From contig NC_089587.1 in NCBI RefSeq assembly GCF_019320115.1, forward strand, positions 108,115,158-108,179,157: a stretch of 64,000 nt of DNA. Reading direction: 5' to 3'. The position numbers were made by a program, and so were the translations under genes. Source of the DNA: Miscanthus floridulus (lineage: Eukaryota; Streptophyta; Magnoliopsida; Poales; Poaceae). Of this stretch, positions 11,428 through 21,779 are shown one piece after another. Under the pieces are notes generated by a model. The model saw only the letters and a list, made by a program, of their open reading frames with translations. It was not told the DNA's origin and did no database searches. Each line of letters starts with the position of its first letter. Positions within the stretch are counted from its first letter, which is position 1.

Positions 11428-11481
11428 GGGACGGTGGACACGTTTTGTGACATTGGGACGGTGGACACGTTTTGTGATATC
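11428..11481. repeat. Tandem duplication, 27-bp unit x 2
   Basis: GGGACGGTGGACACGTTTTG starts both copies, at 11428-11454 and 11455-11481, with one or two mismatches at the ends. It lies upstream of the BRX-like gene. A short open frame across it has no recognisable product. Confidence 0.85.
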
Positions 11482-12324
11482 CGCCGCCTCTGTGGCACGT
11501 ATTTTCGGTCCAAGGGCCTTTCAGCTTTTGACAACACCACTGAGCTGAAAACCTCAGAGGGCGTACCTTTGCTCTATGTGGGTATGTTTAATGATGCGGA
11601 AAAAAAAATACTAAATCTCTTCACCAGCTAGCGGCACATGTAGTCAATAAAATCCCCAAACATTGGCTTTTGCTACCGTGCTAAGAATTACGGGTAGGTT
11701 AAGCATGAATCTAGCCATACGGCACACCATGTATATATTTAATAAAACCGCAAATCTTCTCTACAAGTTAAGGGTATGGCTCACAGCCATAGCACGCTGA
11801 ATGGTGGCGCGCCGTATCTATGTTTAGTTATTGCCACGTCTTGGACGTGCTGAAAGTGTTAACCATTCGCTGTGTAATTCTACGCCAATTTTGACCAAAC
11901 GTAGACGCTTGTTTTGTTCGTTGCACTTGTGGCGCGCTAAGACTCGTGGCAGAATGACATGCTGCAGGAGCCAAATAGGCCCTAAGTCACAGCACTCATA
12001 GTTGGGCAACTCACCTGGTCACTAGGCTTGTTCAACCACGGGTTACAGCGGTGTCAACTGGTTTCGTAAACTAGAAATTGAAGTCACAACACTCATAGCG
12101 TTTCAGCGGGGTTACAGTGGGCGATCTAAGTGGTCTTGCCAACCTTAGATCATCCCCAAGCGTGCCTCCCTAACAGGTCTTCCCGGGAGGCGTCCATGGG
12201 TTTCTGCGCGTTCTCTACAAAAACTAGCTAGGCTTGGTTCAGAAGTTGGCTAGGTCATGTTTCGCAGCACTGCCAGCTATCACCGTGTTTGCACGGCACA
12301 TGTGAGCTAGCACTCATCTGCTAA
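11482..12324. other. Unassigned intergenic DNA
   Basis: No gene is supported. The sequence is mixed in composition and contains a pair of phrases built on CACTCATAG (near 11993 and 12089) that hints at old repeats. A 61-codon minus-strand frame at 11824-12009 lacks any domain. Confidence 0.35.
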
Positions 12325-12958
12325 CAGAATCAGGACAACATCATCTTGCCCTCAAACTTCGATCAACTCCTAGAGGACCTTTCGCAAGATGTTGCAGGCA
12401 AGATACGCAGCCGATCTAAAATCTGCTCTCAGCTCACGAGCTACATTGTCGATGAGCGGGGTGTTGTAGCTCAATATAAAGAACTTGTCTTCGACGAATC
12501 GTAAAGAACAACGCAAAGATTGATGACCCTCATCCTACTCATGATGGTTTTGCTAAGATGTTAGATGATCATAGAATTATCAATGATAGCAGCCTTCTAG
12601 CTATGGTAAATATGATAATAGCTCGCTTTGATAGATTAGAAGGTCAAAAGGTTGACCATATTGATGCATCTACTAGTGGATCAACCCCGGTTGCTAAACA
12701 ACCTCAGAACTTGTATGCATTTGCTAGTCAAGTTAAATTGGGCCCTTCGGCGACTAAAACCGATGAATCCAGTTTAGGTGAAGTTAGCACGACTTTACAA
12801 AATTGTCACATTCGTTCCAAATTCGACTTAAAGGAGATTAAGGGTTTGAGAGTTGAATTTGGGGTCCTTGTCCTTCAAGAGTTTGATCCAAAAGTTAACT
12901 TTGTGTCTATGAGGTTGTCCATTGCCGGAGAAGAGCTAACTAGAGTTAGGGCTTATTA
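12325..12958 (+). pseudogene. Decayed gag-like fragment
   Basis: Two open stretches in different frames (about 12325-12504 and 12558-12958) read like one protein broken by a frame change and stop. The second contains DDHRIINDSSLLAMVN and a following RFDRLEG. This resembles a segment of the Tat-element gag further along the window (NHALINHSSVLSNTVHN at about 56910, followed by RTLKEG). I therefore read it as a remnant of a related retrotransposon gag. The similarity is weak and judged by eye; no LTR is attached. Confidence 0.4.
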
Positions 12959-12960
12959 GT

Positions 12961-13849
12961 GCCATGGTTGACCAAGTTCGTGATTTAGACATATAGTGAG
13001 ATACATCGAGTACTCGAGTCACTGTTCTGGGAGAGGCTGGTGAGAGTTCTGGGCTACAAGGGCTTGGTCGGGACACTCCAAGGACAAAAGGAAAATATCA
13101 GGTAAGAATCATCACTGAAGTCTATGAGGTACTCCCTCTGATCTAGTTTATAAGGCATTTTGTCTATGTCAATAATCAAACTTTATAAACTTTGACTAAT
13201 AATTTGGCCAACATTTTTTAATTATTATAATACAAACTTAATACTATTTGATTTGTAATCAAATATACTATCAAATAATCTTAGTGGGAGTTTCATTTGA
13301 GTTTTATCTGCATTTAATAGGTTGCCACATAAATATTTTTGAAGATATGACAACTTTTTTAAGAAGAGAGAGAAGAAGTGGGTTTCATGGGGATGAAACT
13401 CTCTTTGCTTAGTTTCCAACTCTAGATGAGTCATGAAATTAAATGTCCATGAAACCAAAGAATAAAACTATCCATGGCCTTAGGTTGTACCTGAAACTAA
13501 CTAAAAAGGTTTTTTTGTATCCAAAGCATGTTCTTTTGGTGGCTATTATATTAAGATGGTATTTCTTTCGAGTACCCACAGTATGGTTTGCCTGGTCTCA
13601 GCTGATTTGATTTTGGTCTCATTTTCAAGTTTGCAAAACAGTTTATTGTGTGATTCATTGTTATGAGCAATTGTCTATAAGAAAATCAAGGGTTTAGTCA
13701 TTGCAAGTGAGGTGAGTTTGCCGTCACTTCCAAATTTGCAATCCAGTTTATTGAGTGATCCATTGTTCTAAAACAATTGTGTGTTTAAGAAAAATCAAGG
13801 GTTTAGTGTTAGAGTAGGGATAGGAAGGAATCGTATTGAAGAAGAGCGA
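12961..13849. other. MITE remnants and a diverged 104-bp tandem duplication
   Basis: At 13130 a Stowaway-type end (TACTCCCTCTGATCTAGTTTA) begins without a clear partner. From about 13287 a second MITE-like block contains GGGAGTTTCAT and, later, ATGAAACTC. At about 13631-13840 two diverged copies, spaced about 104 bp, share TTTGCAA, CAGTTTATTG and AATCAAGGGTTTAGT. No coding sequence is supported. Confidence 0.5.
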
Positions 13850-14592
13850 ACACAACACAGAGAGAGGTAGGAGAACCACGATGACATGTCCCTGTTGGGT
13901 TGCTCTTAGGGTGCGCGCTGGCTGGCGTCGAGCTCGCGTCGTTGGGACAACAAGCTTACTGCCTGTTGCGCCACCACACACTCGAATAGTGTGCGAATCT
14001 CGCGATGAGCCCGATGATCCTCGGGTGTCGTAGGCCCCGGAAGCCCCCGGAGCAAGGCCACCACAGCAGCGATGTTCTAGCTTGCCCAAGTGAAGTGTGG
14101 GAGGGCTTCGTCGTCCTCGATGATCCTCTGGTTCACGTCGCAGGCCACGGCACGCGCACGCCCACCGTCTCTGTGGCGCTCGATCTCTCATTCGAGCTTC
14201 GCGCGTTCTTGCTCGAGCTAGAGTCATGCTTCCTCGAGCTCTTGGTGCCGGGCCTTCAGCTGCTCTACCTATAGGTGAGGTGGGGCCCCTGCATCTCCCT
14301 CGACCTCGTCGTCGAATCCATTCATTGAGGTAGCCTCTCCCTCGTGGATGCTTTCGACGTACCCTTCGGGGGTACCTACCATGAAACATTCACGAGAAGG
14401 GTGATGGCTCCCCCTGTTGGAGTCAGAATTAGAGGGCGGCTCCGAATCTCCTACAAGGAGGTCATGGAAAGATTCTACGATATATTCGGTCATCCCCACG
14501 AACTCGTCGTTCGTGGGGGATGGGGGCATGCGTTGCACCATAAGGTAGCCAACGGTCTCAGTGGCATTGCGTAGACTGAATGAGAGCGCTAT
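13850..14592 (-). pseudogene. Tat-type gypsy gag fragment (distal part)
   Basis: Reading the minus strand from 14592, the frame contains VGYLMVQRMPPSP, later QLKARHQELEE, VNQRIIEDDEALPHF and TPEDHRAHREIRTL. These are phrases of the long gag leader of grass Tat-lineage gypsy elements. The frame carries several stops, and the gag zinc knuckle and all of pol are missing. It is the continuation, beyond the copia insertion, of the gag whose start lies at 26245. Removing the copia element and one GCTAT copy leaves the gag frame in phase. The element is therefore a 5' remnant. Confidence 0.75.
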
Positions 14593-16523
14593 TGAAAGGT
14601 CATAATATGGCTAGAGGGGGGTAAATAGCCTATTTAAAAATCTACAAATCAACTAGAGCAATTTGATTAGTATGACAAATAGCGTAATGCAAACTTGCTC
14701 TAGCTCTACAAGGGTTGCAAGCCACCTATCCAACAATTCTAGTTGCAATGATTACTAAGGCACACAAACTTGCTATGTAATTACCCACTAAGAGCTCTCA
14801 ATCTTGCTACTCTAAAGAGCTCAATTAGATGAATGTAAATAATAAAGCAAGCTCTCAATTCTAATTACACTAAAGAGCTTATATCAACTAGTTTGCAAGA
14901 ATGTAAATAAGTGAGTAGGGTGATTATACCGACATGTAGGGGATAAACCAATCACAAGATGAATATATAGCCAATCACCGGGAGAATGCCAAAGACAAGA
15001 GACAATCGATTTTCTCCCGAGGTTCACGTGCTTGCCAACACGCTACGTCCCCGTTGTGTCGACCAACACTTGGTGGTTCGGCGGCTAAGAGGTGTTTCAC
15101 AAACCTCTTCCACACAATTGGACACCGCAAGAACCGACCCACAAGTGAGGTAACTCAATGACACGAGCAATTTACTAGAGTTACCTTTCGGCGCTCCACC
15201 GGGGAAGGTACAAGTCCCCTCACAATCACCGGAGACGGCCACGAACAATCACCAACTCGTGCCAATCCTCCACCGCTGCACCGAGCCGTCTAGGTGGTGG
15301 CAACCACCAAGAGTAACAAGCGAAATCCGCAGCACAACACGAATACCAAGTGCCTCTAGATGCAATCACTCAAGCAATGCACTTGGATTCTCTCCCAATC
15401 TCACAAAGATGATGAATCAATGATGGAGATGAGTGGGAGGTCTTTTTCTAAGCTCACAAGGTTGCTATGTCAATGAAAATGTGCAAGAGAGTGAGCTTGA
15501 GCCGGCCATGGGGCTTAAATAGAAGCCCCCATGAAATAGAGCCGTTGTACCCCTTCACTGCACTGAACATGGGCCGACCGGACGCTCCGGTCATATTGAC
15601 CAGATGCTGGACCTCAGCGTCCGGTCGTGCGATGTGCGCCACGTGTCATCGGCTTCAAACGCTGTTCGTCAGATTTCAACGGCTACGAAGCTGACCGGAT
15701 GCTCCGACAAAACTGACCGGACACAGAATCCTCAGCGTCCGGTCATTTCCAGTAAGCTCCCCGAGGCATATTTCTTCGACCGGACGTGTCTGGTCCACCT
15801 TGACCAGACACAGACCAGCATCCGGTGCAATACCCTCGGTACTGTGCAGACCCGTCAGTTTGACCGGACGCACGCTGTCAGGGTCCGATGCTTTCAGACC
15901 CAGCGTCCAGTCAGTTGACCGACGCCAGCGTCTTCACGATCAACTTGTTTTCACTTCTAACTTTTTCACCCTTGCTCTAATGTGCCAACCACAAGAATTT
16001 GCATCCGGTGCAATAGAAAATAGGCATTCCATTTTCCCGAAAGCGCACCCATCTCAACCCTGCAAACACCACCTCCTTTGTAGATGTGCCAACACCACCA
16101 AGTGTATCACCTTGTGCACAAGTGTTAGCATATTTTCACAAACATTTTCAAGGGTGTTAGCACTCCACTAGATCCTAAATGCATATGCAATGAGTTGGAG
16201 CATCTAGTGGCACTTTGATAACCGCATTCCGATACGAGTTTCACTCCTCTTAATAGTATGGCTATCTATCCTAAATGTGATCACACTCACTAAGTGTCTT
16301 GATCACTAAAACAAAATGGCTCCTACATTTTATACCTTTGCCTTGAGCCTTTTGTTTTTCTCTTTCTTCTTTTCCAAGTTTAAGCATTTGACCATCACCA
16401 TTGTCATGATCTTCGCCATTGCTTCATCACTTGGAGTAGTGCTACATATCTCATAATCATCTTGATAAACTAGGTTAGCACTTAGGGTTTCATCAATTAA
16501 CCAAAACCAAACTAGAGCTTTCA
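14593..16523 (-). repeat. Copia LTR copy A (solo-LTR-like)
   Basis: A full LTR of 1,931 bp flanked on both sides by GCTAT (14588-14592 and 16524-16528), as a solo LTR would be. It differs from copy C at roughly 2% of positions by eye. It contains a region (about 15570-15930) with many TGACCGGACGC or GCGTCCGGTCA motifs. Confidence 0.9.
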
Positions 16524-17189
16524 GCTATCAAGGCGCTCTGGATGAGGTATTCTGGGGAAAGCGGCTCTCCTCCAACAAGCTACATCGTGACATTGGTGAA
16601 CAAGAAGGTGAGGCGGCCTAGGTCCTCTCAGGACGGTCGGGGTCCTAGGAAGGCGCTGAGCTAGCGTTCTAGCCTCCCATAATTGAAGCCGAGGAGCTGG
16701 TCACTCCCAGGGGCGTGGGCCTCCGGTGCGTGCAGCCGCAGCTCCTTAAGCACCTCGGTGATCGCATCAAGGTCTACGGAGTGGAGAGGTTGGATGGCGA
16801 CGGGAGCCTGCACCAACTCTCCCCCCATCGTGACAATGAAGTCCAGGTTCCCGAAGTGCACGTACGCGCTCGGGACCCAGCTGACACCATGACTAGCCAT
16901 CCGAGGCCTGATGTGGACGTCGAGACACGTAAAAAGCCCCTACCTGGCGCCCCAACTGTCGGTGTTTTTAGACCACCGGCGAGTAAATTTGTATTTGGGC
17001 ATCTGGCTCGGATGGTGTGCTCGTAGGACACAAGGGTTTATACTGGTTCGGATAGAACGTCCCTACGTCCAATTTGCTGCTGCTCGTGTTACCGGCACTT
17101 GGTTTGTAGTAGGGGTTATAAACAGGCGAGAGAGGAAAAGGATCCCAAGTCTCTGGTGAAAGAAATGAACGGGTGCTGAGAGCTCGATC
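16524..17189 (-). repeat. Duplicated 666-bp flank (copy X1) with gypsy gag start and LTR edge
   Basis: This block matches 25869-26534, which is the same length. It carries, on the minus strand, the gypsy gag start (ATG at 16900), the primer-binding region and the end of the gypsy LTR. A gag codon that is CAG in the other copy (26008-26006) is TAG here (16663-16661). At 17186-17189 it joins copia LTR sequence through a shared GATC. Confidence 0.9.
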
Positions 17190-17419
17190 ACTAAAACAAA
17201 ATGGCTCCTACATTTTATACCTTTGCCTTGAGCCTTTTGTTTTTCTCTTTCTTCTTTTCCAAGTTTAAGCATTTGACCATCACCATGCCATCACCATTGT
17301 CATGATCTTCACCATTGCTTCATCACTTGGAGTAGTGCTACCTATCTCATAATCATCTTGATAAACTAGGTTAGCACTTAGGGTTTCATCAATTAACCAA
17401 AACCAAACTAGAGCTTTCA
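17190..17419 (-). repeat. Copia LTR copy B (truncated 3' LTR)
   Basis: Only the first about 230 bp (element sense) of the 3' LTR is present, from TGAAAGCTCTAG at 17419 to the GATC junction. It has an 11-bp internal duplication (CCATCACCATG) absent from copies A and C. The rest of this LTR was lost in the rearrangement. Confidence 0.88.
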
Positions 17420-18535
17420 ATCTCCCCCTTTTTGGTAATTGATGACAACCCTTATACAAAGATATGAATTAAAGTTCATTTGAATCCATGTTGCTTGCCC
17501 AAGCATATTTACCATGTGCAAAGGATATGGACAAGTTTCATGAACTCCATATGATAGCAATTGCTCCCCCTACATATGTGCTAAGAGTTTGGATTGTAGC
17601 TTGCACATATGCTTAGATAGGAAATATAGGAGTCAATTTCTACCAAATGATGCTAAGGTATAAGAGATGGACCTTTGAAGCGTGATACCAATCGGAGTGC
17701 ACCAATATACCATCCTTAGCACCATTAGTAACTAGACATATACAAAAACTAGAATACCCCATGAGATCAACATTACATGCAAGGGTCTAGTTTCTATAGA
17801 AAGAACATAAGTCTAGTTACTTAGCCTATGCATGCTAGTTTTTCATTTCAACATTCAAACCTACAACTAGCATACACCACACAAGCATGGATATTTGAAA
17901 TTAAAACTTATGCCATGCAAACAAACATATGTAATGCTCATTCAAATGCACCATACAAGTTTATGAGCTTGCTCCCCCTATTTGTATGCTTAAAATTTTA
18001 ATTAATCCCCTTCCTTTGTCATATATTTTCTCTCCCCACTATTTCTCCCCTATCACTCATATCTTTGTTTCTCTCCCCCTTTATCAACAATTAGCACAAA
18101 AGGTGAGCTCAAATTATCGATAGGTTGGGGTGAAACCATGTGAAATGAGGATCATTTTCCCAATTTGGTTCAATCTAGATTACTTGCAAAAGATATTTAA
18201 CTCGGTTTGATCCAAGGACAAGCTTCTTCACACCTCCAAATAAGGGTTATCTTATACCATGTTGAGTTAAACACTTATAGCTCATTTTCTAAATCAAACA
18301 CTAGGTTTATAAGCCCACAAACATGTCATATGCTACCACTAGATCATTTCAACCATACAATCAATAGTGGTACCATATAAGCATCAAATTTATTTGATTT
18401 TAATGAATGAGCCTAGGACATGATAGGAATGATTAGATGCACTAAACAAGTCCTTAGCAATGGATGGATGACATGTCAATCAACTTTTACCTTGCTTTGC
18501 TTGAAGGAGAGGCATGTCATATAATGGGGGGTGCA
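17420..18535 (-). other. Copia 3' non-coding region with several polypurine tracts
   Basis: About 1.1 kb between the pol stop and the 3' LTR lacks open frames. The main polypurine tract abuts the LTR (17421-17434). Further G-rich purine tracts in element sense appear at about 17564-17570, 17971-17980, 18050 and 18071-18081. Members of the SIRE lineage have long 3' spacers and sometimes an env-like ORF; no such ORF is seen here. Confidence 0.7.
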
Positions 18536-20293
18536 TCAACACATATTAGAGAAGTCAAGTATGTTCAATTCATTCCTTAGCTTGCAAAACCTCTTCTCAT
18601 CAAGTGGCTTGGTGAATATGTCGGCAAGTTGATCTTCGGTGCCCACACTCTCTATGCAAATGTCCCCTTTTTGTTGATGATCTCTTATGAAATGATGACG
18701 GACATCTATATGCTTTGTTCTTGAGTGTTGAACTGGGTTGTTGGTGAGCTTTACGGCACTTTCATTGTCACATAGCAATGGCACTTGCTTGAACTTGATT
18801 CCAAAGTCACTCAAAGTAGCCTTCATCCAAAGTAATTGAGCACAACAACTACCGGCCGAAATATACTCCGCTTCGGCGGTTGAAAGTGCTACACTATTTT
18901 GCTTCTTTGATGACCAAGATACAAGTGATCTTCCCAATAGTTGACATGTGCCCGATGTGCTCTTTCCCTCAACTTTGCATCCCGTATAATCGGAATCTGA
19001 ATATCCAATCAACTCAAATCTTGCTCCTTTGGGATACCATAATCCAACATGTTGTGTATGCTTCAAGTACCTCAATATTCTCTTAGTTGTCTTTAAATGA
19101 CTTTCTCTTGGTGAGGCTTGAAATCTAGCACACATACATACACTAAACATCACATCCGGTCTTGATGCGGTCACATAGAGTAGACTTCCAATCATAGACC
19201 GATACATCTTTTGATCCACCATGTTGCCACTAGCATCACTATCCAAGCTTCCACTTGTCCTCATTGGTGTACTAATAGCTTTACTCTCATCCATTTCAAA
19301 CTTCTTGAGCATGTCCTTGATATACTTGCCTTGACTCACAAATGTGCCATTCTTCATTTGTTTGATTTGAAGACCAAGAAAGTAACTAAGCTCTCCAATC
19401 ATGGACATCTCAAACTCACTTGCCATCATCTTACCAAACTCCTCACAAAATTCTTGATTTGTTGACCCAAAGATGATATCATCAATATAGATTTGCATTA
19501 CAAACAAGTCATTCCTAAGCTTTTTGGTGAAGAGAGTGGTGTCAACCTTTCCCATCTTGAATCCCTTAGAGAGTAGGAAATCCATCAATCTCTCATACCA
19601 TACTCTAGGTGCTTGTTTCAATCCATACAAAGCTTTTCTCAACTTGTAGACATGGTTGGGTTTCTTCTCATCTTCAAAACCAGGAGGTTGCTCAACATAC
19701 ACAAGCTCATTGATGTACCCATTTAGAAATGCACTTTTCACATCCATTTGGTACAACTTGATGTTGTAGGCACAAGCATAAGCTAGCAAGATCCTAATTG
19801 CTTCCAATCTTGCAACCGGGGCATATGTTTCTCCAAAGTCAAGACCTTCAACTTGAGTGTAACCTTGAGCCACTAATCTTGCTTTGTTCCTTATTACTAT
19901 CCTATCTTGATCTTGCTTGTTCCGAAAGACCCACTTAGTTCTAATTACATTATGATCCTTAGGCCTCTCAACTAAATCACATACTTGGTTTCTTGTGAAG
20001 TTGTTTAGCTCTTTATGCATAGCATTGATCCAATCAACATCCCTCAAAGCTTCATCTATCTTCTTAGGTTCAATGGATGACACAAATGAGAAATGCTCAC
20101 AAAATGAAGCCAATCTTGATCTAGTTTGCACACCTCTTGAAATATCACCAATGATAGTATCCAAAGGATGATCTCTTGTAACATTGGTTGGTTGAAGCAC
20201 TTGCACTTGATTGCTAGCATTTGATTGATCACTTGATTGAGATGATGAACTAGCCATTTGTTGATTTTGCACATTGCCATTACTAATGCTTGC
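18536..20293 (-). pseudogene. Copia pol, C-terminal part: reverse transcriptase and RNase H
   Basis: An open stretch of about 585 codons in the same frame as the protease-integrase part, separated from it only by a TAA at 20296-20294. Numbering from the Met at 20272, the RT domain covers about residues 80-330, with QMDVKSAFLNG at about 175 and the catalytic YIDD at 262-265. RNase H lies in the last 140 residues (LCDNESAVKLTNNP, then TKHIDVRHHFIRD). The domain order PR-IN-RT-RH is that of Ty1/copia. The RT and RNase H catalytic motifs look complete. Confidence 0.9.
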
Positions 20294-21736
20294 TTAGATT
20301 TGATCATGAGAACCACTAGCTTGCACATTTGAGTTAGAGAGCACTTGATTCTTGTCATCTTCAATATCAATCACCTCTTTAGGCCTTAACTCACCAATGT
20401 CCATGTTCTTCATTGTATTGATCAATTGAGTGCCTCTTACATCATCTAGATTCTCATCTTTCTCTTGGGAACCATTTGTTTCATCAAACTCCACATCATG
20501 AACCTCCTCAAGAGTACCACTAGCCAAATTCCAAACTCTATAAGCATTGCTAGTAGTGGAGTAACCAAGCAAGAACCCTTCATCACATTTCTTTTCAAAC
20601 TTGCTCAATCTAGTGCATTTCTTCAATATATAGCATTTACAACCAAAGACCCGGAAATATGCTATGTTGGGCTTTCTTCCATTCAATAGCTCATAAGGTG
20701 TCTTCTCCATCATGGGGTGACAATAGAGTTGGTTGCTATAGTAGCAAGCCGTGTTGATTGCTTTGGCCCAAAATGAATGACTCACATTGTACTCACTCAA
20801 CATTGATCTTGCCATGTCAATCAAAGTTCTATTCTTCCTTTCAACTAAGCCATTTGATTGAGGAGTGTACTTGGCCGAGAATTGATGTCTAATTCCAAAT
20901 TCATCACACAACTCATCAATTCTAGTATTCTTGAATTCACTACTATTGTTACTTCTAACTTTCTTGATGGTTGTTTCAAACTCATTGTGAATGCCCTTGA
21001 CAAATGATTTGAATATTGCAAACACATCACTCTTGTCACCAAGAAAGAACACCCATGTGTATCTAGTGAAATCATCCACAATCACAAATCCATATTTGTT
21101 TCCACCAATGCTAGTGTATGTTGTTGGTCCAAACAAGTCCATGTGCATCAACTCAAATGCCTTGGATGTGCTCATCATGCTCTTCTTAGGATGTGTGTTA
21201 CCAACTTGTTTTCTGGCTTGACATGCACTACATAGCTTATCTTTCTCAAAAGTGACATCTTTCAAGCCTCTAACTAAGTCATGCTTGATTAACTTGATTA
21301 ATTGTTTCATTCCAACATGACCAAGCCTTCTATGCCATAACCAACCCATGCTAGACTTAGTGATCAAACATGTTGATAATTGAGCTTCTCTAGCATTGAA
21401 ATCAACTAAGTATAGATTCTCATATCTAAATCCTTTGAATATCAAGTTAGAGCCATCTACACTTATGATCTCTACATCATCCACACCAAATATGCACTTG
21501 AAACCAAGATCACACAATTGAGCTACCGACAATAAGTTGAAGTTCAAGCTCTCTACTAGTAGCACATTGGAAATGCTCAAATCATTGGATATTACAATCT
21601 TACCAAGCCCTTTGACCTTGCCTTTACCATTGTCACTAAATATGATACTATCAATCCCATTGCTCTTGCTTTCATTGATTGAATTGAACATTCTTGGATC
21701 ACCGGTCATGTGTTGTGTGCACCCACTATCAAGCAC
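20294..21736 (-). pseudogene. Copia pol, N-terminal part: protease and integrase
   Basis: The frame opens with the aspartic protease motif VLDSGCTQHMTGD, reading in from codons upstream of 21736. A GAG-pre-integrase zinc region follows (HRRLGHVGMKQL and CSACQARK, about residues 135-172), then the integrase core with MDLFGP, the second Asp in VDDFTRYTWVFFL and the region FSAKYTPQSNGLVERKNRTL. The frame ends at a TAA (20296-20294) and continues in phase into RT. The frame also differs from gag: the two are separated by a stop and frame change near 21780-21760. A pyrimidine-rich TCTTCTTTTGTAGG lies just there. Confidence 0.88.
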
Positions 21737-21779
21737 CCAATGCCTTCCTCTGGCTTTGTAATTTACCTACAAAAGAAGA

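Noticed and set aside
13748..14389. 213-codon minus-strand frame
   Set aside because: It overlaps the gag remnant in another frame and is Arg-rich without domain; the gag phrases are in the neighbouring frame.
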